A stretch of DNA of 64,000 bases from Clostridia bacterium (lineage in GTDB: Bacteria > Bacillota > Clostridia > Christensenellales > Christensenellaceae), in the NCBI GenBank assembly GCA_017439085.1, contig JAFRTU010000015.1, positions 124,001 to 188,000 of the forward strand. Reading direction: 5' to 3'. Made by a program: the position numbers and the translations under genes. Positions 49,865 to 58,392 of this stretch are shown one piece after another; the stretch's first letter is position 1, and every line of letters begins with the position of its first letter. The notes below the pieces were generated by a model. It saw only the letters and a program-made list of their open reading frames with translations, was not told the DNA's origin and searched no databases.

Positions 49865-51160
49865 ATGGCAGATGAGAACAATAAGAAAAGAGAGATAGAG
49901 GCTGTGGAATACACGGCCAAGAAGACTGGGAAATATGACATCGAGAAGAACGATGCCATAAAGACCAGAGCTCTTAAGGAAGAAGAGATAAGGAAGGTAA
50001 AGGAAGAGGCGATGAAACCGAAAAAGAGGTGGCCAAGGTCATTTGACGCTACCTGGTCGGGCCTTGCCCTCAACCTCTTAAGGAATCTCGTCATAGTCGC
50101 ACTTGCGGTAGTGATAGTCTACTTCATAGGCATAAAGGCCTATAAGTATGTGTATTCCCATTACGTTGAACCCATGGATCCCGAGAGCACCGAGCAGATA
50201 GAGGTGGTCATAAAGAAGTCCGAGAGCCTTAAATCCATATCCAAGAAGCTGGAGGAGGCCGGTATCATCAGGAGCGCAACGGTATTCAAATACTATGTGG
50301 ACTTTTCCGACATGAGCTCTAAGCTCCTTGCAGGTAAGTTCAAGCTGTCACCGAGCATGACCTATGATGACATAATAAACGTACTCAAGCGTCCTTCTGC
50401 TGCCCAGACCTCCACCAGGGTCACGCTCATAGAAGGCATAACCATAAAGGAAATGGAGGATAAGCTGCTCCAGGAAGCAGTGCTTGAAAGCACGGTTAAC
50501 ATGGATTCCAGGACGATGCTCGGAGAAAGATATTACGCTGACTACTGGTTCATCAAGGAAGCCATGGACAGGGACAGGGCAAACACGCATCACAGGACAT
50601 ATATGCTCGAGGGATATATGTTCCCCGACACATATGATTTCTACATCTCCTCGGATACCGATGTGGCAGTGAAGAAGATGCTGAACAGGTTCAAGGAGAT
50701 ATATACGGAAGAATACCGCAAGCGTGCGGAAGAGATCGGCATGACTACCGATGAGGTCGTCATACTCGCATCGATAATAGAAAAAGAAGCAGGAAAGCTG
50801 GAGGATTTCCCGAAGGTATCCGCATGCTTCCATAACAGACTTACAAAGGGCATGAAGCTCCAGTCGGACGCCACACTGGCATACGCGATGCCCGAGAAGA
50901 AATTCTCCTGGACGAGTGAGGAACTGAAGACCGATACCCCATACAACACATATCTGTATGACGGACTCCCGGTGGGCCCGATCTGCAACCCTGGAAAGGC
51001 TGCCATAGAGGCTGCCCTTTATCCGGATCAGGATATGATAAAGGAAGGATATCTGTACTTCGTCGCTGCAAACCTTGAAGAGGGCGAGATACTGTATGCG
51101 AAGACATATGAGGAGCACCTCAAGAACGTCGAATACGCTAAACAGTTCTGGCCGAGCTGA
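49865..51160 (+). CDS. mltG: Endolytic murein transglycosylase MltG
   Basis: Cuts nascent glycan strands and so ends their growth. The 431-residue protein has a long charged cytoplasmic N-terminus (about 65 residues, many Lys/Glu), one membrane helix (LVIVALAVVIVYFIGIKAY), a LysM-like region and the YceG catalytic domain: LEGYMFPDTYDF, the catalytic Glu in ASIIEKEAG, and LPVGPICNPGKAAIEAAL. It precedes the U32 peptidase gene as in the Bacillus yrrL-yrrN-yrrO cluster. Confidence 0.94.
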   Translation: MADENNKKREIEAVEYTAKKTGKYDIEKNDAIKTRALKEEEIRKVKEEAMKPKKRWPRSFDATWSGLALNLLRNLVIVALAVVIVYFIGIKAYKYVYSHYVEPMDPESTEQIEVVIKKSESLKSISKKLEEAGIIRSATVFKYYVDFSDMSSKLLAGKFKLSPSMTYDDIINVLKRPSAAQTSTRVTLIEGITIKEMEDKLLQEAVLESTVNMDSRTMLGERYYADYWFIKEAMDRDRANTHHRTYMLEGYMFPDTYDFYISSDTDVAVKKMLNRFKEIYTEEYRKRAEEIGMTTDEVVILASIIEKEAGKLEDFPKVSACFHNRLTKGMKLQSDATLAYAMPEKKFSWTSEELKTDTPYNTYLYDGLPVGPICNPGKAAIEAALYPDQDMIKEGYLYFVAANLEEGEILYAKTYEEHLKNVEYAKQFWPS

Positions 51161-51175
51161 TGATCATCTGACCAT

Positions 51176-52408
51176 ATGAAAAAAGTTGAACTGCTTGCCC
51201 CTGCCGGAAATATGGAGTGCTTTGAGACAGCACTGAGATTCGGAGCGGACGCCATATATCTTGCAGGGAAGAAGTTCGGTCTAAGAGCATTTGCCGACAA
51301 CTTTACCGAAGAGGACATCGTGAACGTGGTGAAAAGGGCTCACGAGCTGGGAAAGAAGGTCTATGTGACAGTCAATTCCCTTATGCACAACGATCAGCTG
51401 GACTCTCTGCCGGGATACATCCGTTTTCTCAAGGAAGCGGGAGTGGACGCGGCGATAGTGTCGGATCCTGCAGTGATAATGCTATGCAGGGAGATCGGAC
51501 TTGAACTGCATATAAGTACACAGATGAGCACTATGAATTACAGTAGTGCTCATTTCTGGTATAACAACGGAGCTAAGAGAGTAGTACTCGGACGCGAGGC
51601 TTCCCTTGATGAGATAAAGGAGATAATAAGGAACATCCCCAAGGATCTCGAGATAGAGACCTTTGTACACGGGGCCATGTGCGTTGCCTATTCAGGAAGA
51701 TGTTTCCTCTCCGCAGTGTTGACCGGAAGGAGCGGCAATGAAGGTTCGTGTGCTCAGCCCTGCAGATGGAAATATGCCCTCTACGAGCGTCAGGACCATC
51801 CGGGCGAATATTTCCCGATAGAGCAGGAGGGACACGAGAGCTTCATACTGAATTCAAAGGACATGATGCTCCTCGACCACCTTCCGGAGCTCATAGAATC
51901 CGGCATCGCATCCTTCAAGGTTGAAGGCAGGATGAAATCCATATACTACGTCGCTACAGTGGTCAACTCCTACAGGAGGGCCATAGACGAATACTATAAG
52001 GATCCGGCAAACTATCATCTGGATGAGAGGCTTCTTACCGATGTGAAGGACTCCGCTACCAGAGGTTTCACTACTGGCTTTTATTTCGATCATGGGGACG
52101 ATTCCCTGGATAATGAAAGGGCAAGGATAGAGAGGAACTTCCTGTTCTGCGGAATAGTGACCGAGGAGAGGGACAGTGAGGGATATGTCACCGTGGAACA
52201 GAGAAACAAGTTCTGCATAGGTGATACACTGAACATACTCGCTCCCGACGACCTCTATGGTGAGGAATTCACGGTCACTTCCATAAAGGACATGGAGGGA
52301 CTCGACAGAGAGAGCGCACCGCATCCGCAGGAAAAGGTGAAACTGTATTGTCCTTTTGAGATAAAGAAGGACACTCTTTTAAGGATCAGACTCAAAAAGG
52401 AGGAATGA
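51176..52408 (+). CDS. Peptidase U32 family protein (TrhP/YrrO-like tRNA hydroxylation)
   Basis: A 410-residue member of the U32 group. It starts VELLAPAGNMECFETALRFG and has FVHGAMCVAYSGRCFLSAVL with GSCAQPCRWKY, the cysteine-rich signature of the YrrO/YegQ branch involved in 5-hydroxyuridine formation at tRNA position 34. Older annotation calls this a collagenase-like protease, which is doubtful. It starts 15 bases after mltG; the sirtuin gene starts one base after its stop. Confidence 0.9.
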   Translation: MKKVELLAPAGNMECFETALRFGADAIYLAGKKFGLRAFADNFTEEDIVNVVKRAHELGKKVYVTVNSLMHNDQLDSLPGYIRFLKEAGVDAAIVSDPAVIMLCREIGLELHISTQMSTMNYSSAHFWYNNGAKRVVLGREASLDEIKEIIRNIPKDLEIETFVHGAMCVAYSGRCFLSAVLTGRSGNEGSCAQPCRWKYALYERQDHPGEYFPIEQEGHESFILNSKDMMLLDHLPELIESGIASFKVEGRMKSIYYVATVVNSYRRAIDEYYKDPANYHLDERLLTDVKDSATRGFTTGFYFDHGDDSLDNERARIERNFLFCGIVTEERDSEGYVTVEQRNKFCIGDTLNILAPDDLYGEEFTVTSIKDMEGLDRESAPHPQEKVKLYCPFEIKKDTLLRIRLKKEE

Positions 52409-52409
52409 C

Positions 52410-53165
52410 ATGGCTGATAATTCCCTTCAGATAGAAAGATTCATTAAGAGGGTAAGAGAGACAGACAATATAGTGTTCCTCGGAGGAGCGGGAGTCTCCA
52501 CCGAGAGCGGCATACCTGACTTCAGAAGCGCCAAGGGACTGTATTCCAGCGGAGGACCCATATCTCCGGAGGAGATGCTCTCCCACCATTTCTTTATCCG
52601 CCATACCGACGAGTTCTATGATTTCTATAAGAAGAACATGCTCTATCCGGATGCACAGCCTAATGTGACCCACAAGGCACTTGCAAGGCTGGAACAGATG
52701 GGAAAACTGAAGGCAGTGATCACCCAGAACATAGACAATCTCCATCAGGCAGGAGGCAGCCGTAAGGTATGGGAACTCCACGGTTCCGTATACAGGAACT
52801 ACTGCATGAAGTGCGGCAAGTTCTTTGGTCTCGATTACATTCTGAAGTCCGAAGGAGTCCCCGTGTGCGACAGCTGCGGAGGCACGATAAAGCCGGATGT
52901 GGTCCTCTATGAGGAGAGCCTTGACGGAGGAGTTATAAACGGATCAGTGAACGCGGTCATGAACGCAAAGATGATGATAGTCGGAGGGACTTCACTTAAC
53001 GTGTACCCTGCAGCAGGACTTATCAATTATTATGAAGGCCATGATCTCGTGCTCATAAACAGGGATGCCACTCCGTATGACAGCTATGCCGACATAGTGA
53101 TACATGATTCTCTGGGCAAGGTGTTCGGAGAACTGATGGAAAGACTGGAAAGCGAAGAAAAGTGA
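52410..53165 (+). CDS. NAD-dependent protein deacylase, sirtuin family
   Basis: Removes acyl groups from lysines using NAD. The 251-residue protein has the NAD block VFLGGAGVSTESGIPDFRS, TQNIDNLHQAGG with the catalytic ELHGSV histidine, and a zinc finger of CMKC and CDSC pairs. It is CobB/Sir2-like. Possible targets include enzymes acetylated by acetyl phosphate from the AckA pathway, which is inference. Overlaps the next gene by one base (TGATG). Confidence 0.94.
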   Translation: MADNSLQIERFIKRVRETDNIVFLGGAGVSTESGIPDFRSAKGLYSSGGPISPEEMLSHHFFIRHTDEFYDFYKKNMLYPDAQPNVTHKALARLEQMGKLKAVITQNIDNLHQAGGSRKVWELHGSVYRNYCMKCGKFFGLDYILKSEGVPVCDSCGGTIKPDVVLYEESLDGGVINGSVNAVMNAKMMIVGGTSLNVYPAAGLINYYEGHDLVLINRDATPYDSYADIVIHDSLGKVFGELMERLESEEK

Positions 53166-53884
53166 TGAAGACAGCACTCGTTACCGGAGGCACCGGAGAC
53201 ATCGGAAGGGCAATCATAAGAAGACTTGTAGAAAGCGGATACCGTGTCATATTCACATACGAAAAAAACGAGAGGATGGCACGTTCCCTCTCCGCGATGC
53301 TCGGAGCAGAGGGGATAAGATGCGACGTCTCAGATGACAGGAGCGTGGAAGAACTCTTCAGGATACTCGGCGAAAAGGGAGAGTCTGTAGACATCCTTGT
53401 CAACAATGCCGGAATATCCAGAGAAGGGCTCTTCATCGATTCCGTCATAGAGGACTGGAAGGACATGTTTGACGTCAATTTCTTCGGAGCGGTAAGGATG
53501 ACAGGAAAGGTCCTGCCGGACATGCTCTCAAGAGGAGAGGGCATCATCATCAACATGGCTTCCATATGGGGCATAAAAGGCGCATCCTGCGAGAGCATAT
53601 ATGCCGCGACCAAAGCGGCGCTCATAAATCTTACGAAATCTCTGTCGAACGAGTATGCCCGTTCAGGCATAAGAGTGAACGCCGTAGCCCCGGGATTCAT
53701 AGAGGGCAGGATGAACTCTCACTACAGCACCGAAGACAGGGAAGAGATACTTGAGGAGATACCCGAAGGCCGTTTCGGGACTCCTGATGATGTTGCAAAG
53801 ACAGTCGTTTTCCTTACGGGAGACGATTCGGCATATATAACGGGACAGACCATATCCGTGGACGGAGGATGGTCACAGATCTGA
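53165..53884 (+). CDS. Short-chain dehydrogenase/reductase, FabG-like
   Basis: A 239-residue NAD(P)H-dependent oxidoreductase. The Rossmann motif TGGTGDIGRAI, NNAG at NDILVNNAGISREG-type position, catalytic Ser in NMASIWG and the Tyr-Lys pair in IYAATKAALIN are present; the end ITGQTISVDGGWSQI is FabG-like. Because no other fatty-acid genes adjoin, 3-oxoacyl-ACP reductase is only one possibility. ATG 53165 overlaps the sirtuin stop; a GTG at 53162 is possible. Confidence 0.88.
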   Translation: MKTALVTGGTGDIGRAIIRRLVESGYRVIFTYEKNERMARSLSAMLGAEGIRCDVSDDRSVEELFRILGEKGESVDILVNNAGISREGLFIDSVIEDWKDMFDVNFFGAVRMTGKVLPDMLSRGEGIIINMASIWGIKGASCESIYAATKAALINLTKSLSNEYARSGIRVNAVAPGFIEGRMNSHYSTEDREEILEEIPEGRFGTPDDVAKTVVFLTGDDSAYITGQTISVDGGWSQI

Positions 53885-53885
53885 T

Positions 53886-55817
53886 ATGGACATAATAACC
53901 TTCAGTCATGTAAATAAATCCTTCGGGGAGCAGCAGGTCCTTGAGGACGTCAGCTTCACCGTGAGAGACAATGACAAGATCGGCATCATGGGAATAAACG
54001 GAGCAGGAAAGACCACCCTGTTCCGTATTCTTATGGGCGAAATGGATCATGACGACGGTTACGTGAGCGTAAGGAAGAACCTCAATCTCGGCTATATGGC
54101 CCAGCAGATCGAACTTGATTCCCAGGCCTCAGCATATGAGGAGGGAATCAGCGTCTTCTCCGATCTCCTTGAGATGGAGGACAGGATACAGGAACTCCAG
54201 TACAGAATGGACGGGGGAGATCACAGCATAGAGACCGTGGAGGCGTTCTCCAAAGTCCAGGAGAGATATATCGACAACGGAGGAATGACATATAAGTCCA
54301 TAACTCTCTCCGTTATGAGGAACCTGGGACTCAGCGAGACGGAATGCCACATACCTATCAATTCCCTGAGCGGAGGGCAGAAGACCAGGGTCATGCTGGC
54401 AAAATTGCTGCTCTCGAAACCCGATGTTCTGCTCCTCGATGAGCCTACAAACCATCTTGACATCGAAGCGATAGAATGGCTCGAGAAGTATCTATCAGAC
54501 TATCAGGGGACCATACTCGTAATATCCCATGACAGGTATTTCCTGGATCGTTTCGTGACCAAGATATATGAACTCGAGAACAGAAGGATCACTGAGTATT
54601 CGGGCAACTATTCCGATTACATAAGAGTCAAGACCGAGAGAGAAGAGGCCCTCGAAAAAGACTATGACAAGAAGATGAAGGAGCTGCGGCGCCTTGAGGA
54701 CATGATAGAGCTCCAGAAGAGGTGGAATACCGAGAGGAGCTTCATTACGGCAAGACACAAGGAGAAGGCTGCCGAAAGGCTCAGGAATACCATCATCGCT
54801 CCTGCGGCAAAGCAGGAGGAGATGAGATTAAGGCTCACATCCCTTGAGCGTTCGGGAAACGATGTCATACTCGTAAGGGACCTTGCCAGGATCTTCAGTG
54901 ACGGACTGCTCTTCCATAACGTGTCCTTCGATCTCTTCAGACAGGACAGGGCATTCATACTCGGAAGGAACGGTACGGGAAAGACGACTCTTATAAGGAT
55001 GATAATGGGAGAGGAACTTCCGGATGAGGGAGAGATAAGGATAGGGTCCAAGGTAGATATCGGATATTATTCCCAGGGACAGGAGAACCTGCCTGATGAG
55101 AAGACCATACTTGAGGCCGTTTACGTGAATACCGATGAATCGAGCATAGGAAAGATTAGGACAGTGCTCGGCTCCTTCATGTTCCACAATGATGACGTGG
55201 ACAAACTCATAGGCACGCTTTCAGGAGGCGAGAAGGCAAGGGTAGCCCTTGCGATACTCATGCTTTCAGGCTGCAATCTGCTTATACTTGACGAGCCTAC
55301 GAATCACCTCGACATGAGATCCAGGGAGATACTCGAGAACGCCATCCTGAAGTACGAGGGAACGGTGCTCGCAGTATCCCATGACAGATACTTCATAGAC
55401 AAGCTGGCCACCAAGGTGTTCGATCTTTCGAGGGAAGGAATGGAGACATATCCAGGAACATATTCGGAATACACCGCATTCAAGGCCTCCAGGGAGATCC
55501 CTGAGGAGACCATGAAGATTACCGAGATCAAAGAGACCTCTTCCGGAGCAGAATACAGGCGCAAGAAGGCCGAGGGATCCGAGAGAAGGAAGAGAAGGAC
55601 CAGACTAAGGAACCTTGAGACAGGTATTGCTTCCGCAGAGGAAAAGATAGCAAAGGACAATGCTCTTCTCGAAAGGGAGGAAATAATGTCCGATTACGAG
55701 AAGGTAAAGGAACTGAGTGAAGAGATTAGCGCTCTTGAGACCGAACTAGCCGCTCTTTATGCGGAATGGGAGGTCCTGGCGCCTATTGTTGAAGAGGAAA
55801 ATGATGGACAGGACTGA
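53886..55817 (+). CDS. ABC-F family ATPase (YdiF/Uup-like)
   Basis: A 643-residue soluble twin-ATPase without membrane segments, of the ribosome-associated ABC-F group. Domain 1: Walker A GINGAGKTTL, signature LSGGQKTRVMLA, Walker B LLLDEPTNHLD. A linker of charged helices (KKMKELRRLEDMIELQKRW) is the P-site tRNA interaction motif region. Domain 2: GRNGTGKTTLI, LSGGEKARVALA, LILDEPTNHLD. The C-terminus is a basic/acidic coiled coil (SERRKRRTRLRNLETGIASA) as in YdiF/Uup. It starts one base after the SDR gene and overlaps rnc by 14 bases. Confidence 0.93.
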   Translation: MDIITFSHVNKSFGEQQVLEDVSFTVRDNDKIGIMGINGAGKTTLFRILMGEMDHDDGYVSVRKNLNLGYMAQQIELDSQASAYEEGISVFSDLLEMEDRIQELQYRMDGGDHSIETVEAFSKVQERYIDNGGMTYKSITLSVMRNLGLSETECHIPINSLSGGQKTRVMLAKLLLSKPDVLLLDEPTNHLDIEAIEWLEKYLSDYQGTILVISHDRYFLDRFVTKIYELENRRITEYSGNYSDYIRVKTEREEALEKDYDKKMKELRRLEDMIELQKRWNTERSFITARHKEKAAERLRNTIIAPAAKQEEMRLRLTSLERSGNDVILVRDLARIFSDGLLFHNVSFDLFRQDRAFILGRNGTGKTTLIRMIMGEELPDEGEIRIGSKVDIGYYSQGQENLPDEKTILEAVYVNTDESSIGKIRTVLGSFMFHNDDVDKLIGTLSGGEKARVALAILMLSGCNLLILDEPTNHLDMRSREILENAILKYEGTVLAVSHDRYFIDKLATKVFDLSREGMETYPGTYSEYTAFKASREIPEETMKITEIKETSSGAEYRRKKAEGSERRKRRTRLRNLETGIASAEEKIAKDNALLEREEIMSDYEKVKELSEEISALETELAALYAEWEVLAPIVEEENDGQD

Positions 55818-56472
55818 AGGACTTGAAGAAAAGATAGGCTATACATTTAAAGACAGGGAACTTCTTAAGGAAGCTCTCACGCATTCTTCCTGCCAGACGG
55901 GTTCATCATATGAAAGACTGGAATTCCTCGGGGACTCCGTGCTCGAGATGATCGTGAGAAAGAAACTCTTTGAACTGTTTCCGGAAGACGATGAGGGAAG
56001 GCTCACCCACATGAGGATAAGACTCGTGGGAGAGGAATATCTCTCAGGATGGGCGAAAAAGATCTCTCTTGGAGACCATATCCTGTTTGGATACGGGGAG
56101 ATAATGAACGGAGGAAGGGAGAAAGAATCCATACTTGCCGATGTAGTGGAGTCTCTGACGGCAGCAATATACCTCGATGGAGGCATGGAGGCTGCTGAAA
56201 AGTTCGTGAACTCTGTCATAAGCAACAAAAACGGTATAGACATCCCTGCTGACTACAAGTCCGAACTGCAGGAGCTTATCCAGAAGGACGGATTGCCCCA
56301 CACGATATCATATCAGGAATCAGGCCGGGAAGGGCCTCCTCATAATCAGGTGTTCACCATGGATCTGATGATCGACGGGGAACTGATGGGAACCGGGAAG
56401 GGCTCCTCTAAGAAGAATGCCGAAAAGGAGGCGGCAAAGGTGGCTCTCGAAAAACTCAATAATACTGTATGA
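55804..56472 (+). CDS. rnc: Ribonuclease III
   Basis: Cuts double-stranded RNA in rRNA precursors and mRNAs. The 222-residue protein has the signature YERLEFLGDSVLEMIV with metal-binding acids, ADVVESLTAAIYLDGG, and a C-terminal double-strand RNA-binding domain ending GSSKKNAEKEAAKVALEKL. AGAGG lies six bases before ATG 55804; ATG 55801 is also possible. It overlaps the ABC-F gene. The smc gene, usual neighbour in Firmicutes, is not present. Confidence 0.96.
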   Translation: MDRTEGLEEKIGYTFKDRELLKEALTHSSCQTGSSYERLEFLGDSVLEMIVRKKLFELFPEDDEGRLTHMRIRLVGEEYLSGWAKKISLGDHILFGYGEIMNGGREKESILADVVESLTAAIYLDGGMEAAEKFVNSVISNKNGIDIPADYKSELQELIQKDGLPHTISYQESGREGPPHNQVFTMDLMIDGELMGTGKGSSKKNAEKEAAKVALEKLNNTV

Positions 56473-56667
56473 TCAAAATAGCCAACACTTTTCCGCATCT
56501 CTTGTTTTAGTTATACTTTTTGTATATTCCCAAAATGCGCTTATTTGATGTTTCAGAAGACTATTATCTATATGGAAATGTTACTTTTCTATGAAAGGCA
56601 CATTGTATATAACGACTTATAGTATTGTATTAATACCGACATTAAGAAGGTTGAAGAAGAAACATAT
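56473..56667. other. AT-rich intergenic stretch
   Basis: No gene or convincing terminator seen. TATA-rich words such as TTGTATATAACG and TATAGTATTGTATTAATA could hold the promoter of the following small gene, but spacing does not settle on one. Confidence 0.4.
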
Positions 56668-56919
56668 ATGAAGAGATTTATGATCGGACTTTCGGCTTTA
56701 ATTTTGTTTTTCAGTACCCTTTTTCTGTTTCATAGCACTATGGCATCACATGCAGTTGCATATACTGTAGATGAAAAGGAACTCATTACTGAACCATATG
56801 ACCAGAATTTGGTGAAAACAATGGCATGGTTGATAGCGCCGGGTGTAAAGCCAAGCCTCAGTCGTGTATTTAGACTGATAGGCGAGTATTACTCCGCTTT
56901 TTTTTTCTCCTATCCATAA
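56668..56919 (+). CDS. Small exported protein of unknown function, 5' part of a probable split gene
   Basis: 83 residues: a signal peptide or membrane anchor (RFMIGLSALILFFSTLFLF) followed by AVAYTVDEKELITEP and a helix region LVKTMAWLIAPGVKPSLSR. It stops right after a run of nine T (56898-56906). In the next frame the reading continues without a stop into the following 116-residue frame, so a one-base change in the T-run would join them into a protein of about 200 residues. AT-rich like the 36-kb island. Function unknown. Confidence 0.5.
   Translation: MKRFMIGLSALILFFSTLFLFHSTMASHAVAYTVDEKELITEPYDQNLVKTMAWLIAPGVKPSLSRVFRLIGEYYSAFFFSYP
56898..56906 (+). repeat. T9 homopolymer at the junction of the split gene
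   Basis: Nine consecutive T inside the coding sequence, 11 bases before the stop of the first frame. Loss of one T puts the two frames in register. Confidence 0.7.
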
Positions 56920-56920
56920 G

Positions 56921-57271
56921 ATGTCTGAGAATACTGGTAATCGGTCATTTGACATTCTACTTAACGAAGGAATGATAACGGAATACAGGATTTGTACGTT
57001 CGAAGATGGCTCCAGAGTGGTATTACTTTTGAAGAACAATGATCAGAAAGAAGAGTTTAACAGGGAGATACAGGAAAAGTGTTATGAGTATGTTCAGAGG
57101 TATTCCAAACCTTATCTGATAAAGGAGAGTAAAGAAGGCTTTATAATCTATGATTCTGATAACATATCTGAGATGATAGCTCCCGATAAAAATATCTATA
57201 TGCTTGTAGAAGTTGGAGAATATAAGATATATAAGACGAGGGAGGAGAACAGAAGGAATAAGCAAAACTGA
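56921..57271 (+). CDS. Small protein of unknown function, 3' part of a probable split gene
   Basis: 116 residues from the ATG at 56921: NRSFDILLNEGMITEYRICT, FEDGSRVVLLLKNNDQ and a charged C-terminus (YKTREENRRNKQ). There is no ribosome site before the ATG, and the frame is open upstream through the T9 run, which argues that it is the second half of the preceding gene rather than an independent one. Soluble, no cysteine pairs. A terminator follows the stop. Confidence 0.5.
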   Translation: MSENTGNRSFDILLNEGMITEYRICTFEDGSRVVLLLKNNDQKEEFNREIQEKCYEYVQRYSKPYLIKESKEGFIIYDSDNISEMIAPDKNIYMLVEVGEYKIYKTREENRRNKQN

Positions 57272-57276
57272 TATAG

Positions 57277-57304
57277 GCGCTCAGTATGATGACTGAGCGC
57301 TTTT
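57277..57304 (+). terminator. Terminator after the split gene
   Basis: 9-bp stem GCGCTCAGT/ACTGAGCGC, 6-base loop, TTTT. It also lies against the 3' end of the convergent MocR-like gene. Confidence 0.82.
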
Positions 57305-57310
57305 CAAATG

Positions 57311-58390
57311 TCACGATCTTTTTCTGAGATATCGTCTCACCTTGTTGATATGTCTCTCAAAGGAACCGTTGTTCAGAAGTTCAGCCAGTATATACTGGTC
57401 AAACAGCGGGACAGTGCATGAGAGACGCGATACGAGTTCTATCTTCGCTTTATCCATATCCTCCGGAAACACCATATAGCCTATCCTTATCGATGGTGCG
57501 ATGGTCTCCGAGAAGGTGTTCAGATAAAGTATGCTCTTACCTCCGGAGATTGAGAACAGGGTATCCTGGCTGTTTGTAGCCACGGAGAATTCCGAAGAGA
57601 AATCGTCCTCTATCATGAAATGACCTGACTCACCCGCCCATTTTACGTATTCATGTCTTTTTGAAATGGAAGCGGTTATGCCACTTGGATAACTGTGGAA
57701 AGGAGTCACGTGGAGTATGTCTGCTCTGGTATCCATAAGATCCTTCGAATGGATACCGTTCTTTCCAAGTTTCAGCTCCAGAAGTTCCACTCCCTGAGAC
57801 AGATATGAGTCCTTTATCATGTGATAGCAGGGGTCTTCTATGCCATATACATGCTCTCTTCCGAACATGAGGACTATGAGCCCGTAGAGATATTCTGAGC
57901 CTGATCCTATGAGTATCCTGTCAGGGGACACGGATATGTTTTTTGCCTTTGCAAGGTAGTTCGATATTGCACGCCTGAGTATCGGGGAGCCGTTGTTCTC
58001 GGATTTTATGAACAGGGAATCGCCATAGTCGGTAAGAACTTTTCTTGCGGCCTTGGCATAATTCGTAAAAGGAAAAGAAACATCGCTCTTCTTATATGAG
58101 GATGATGGCCCCTGCCCGGAGGTGATATCCTCTCCCATAAGTATGTTGTCGGTGGATCTGTATATCACGAAATATCCGCTCTTTTCGCGGGGCTCAACAT
58201 ACCCTTCCTCGACCAGCAGGGAATATGCATGCTCGATAGTGATCATGCTGAAATATCCCTCCTGCTCGATGGATCTTTTCGAAGGGAGCCTGCTTCCGAA
58301 CGGATAGAGTCCTGAGACTATATCCTTCTTCAGCATCGTATAGAGCTGCAGATATGCAAAACGTCCGGATGAATCATCCCTTATATACAT
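57311..58390 (-). CDS. GntR/MocR-type regulator with degenerate, shortened aminotransferase domain
   Basis: A winged-helix GntR domain (residues 1-75: YLQLYTMLKKDIVSGLYPFG, TIEHAYSLLVEEGYVEP) is fused to a class I aminotransferase fold. Several fold residues are kept: GIEDPCYHMIKDSY, VTPFHSYPSG and the PLP-aspartate region MIEDDFSSEF. The residue that should be the PLP lysine is Glu (E295 in NTFSETIAPSIRIGYMV; related proteins read SKT). The protein ends at 359 residues, about 100 short of a full MocR. It may therefore be a PLP-independent regulator or a decaying gene. It is encoded 2 bases after the AlaX gene on the same strand. Confidence 0.82.
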   Translation of the reverse strand: MYIRDDSSGRFAYLQLYTMLKKDIVSGLYPFGSRLPSKRSIEQEGYFSMITIEHAYSLLVEEGYVEPREKSGYFVIYRSTDNILMGEDITSGQGPSSSYKKSDVSFPFTNYAKAARKVLTDYGDSLFIKSENNGSPILRRAISNYLAKAKNISVSPDRILIGSGSEYLYGLIVLMFGREHVYGIEDPCYHMIKDSYLSQGVELLELKLGKNGIHSKDLMDTRADILHVTPFHSYPSGITASISKRHEYVKWAGESGHFMIEDDFSSEFSVATNSQDTLFSISGGKSILYLNTFSETIAPSIRIGYMVFPEDMDKAKIELVSRLSCTVPLFDQYILAELLNNGSFERHINKVRRYLRKRS

Positions 58391-58392
58391 AT

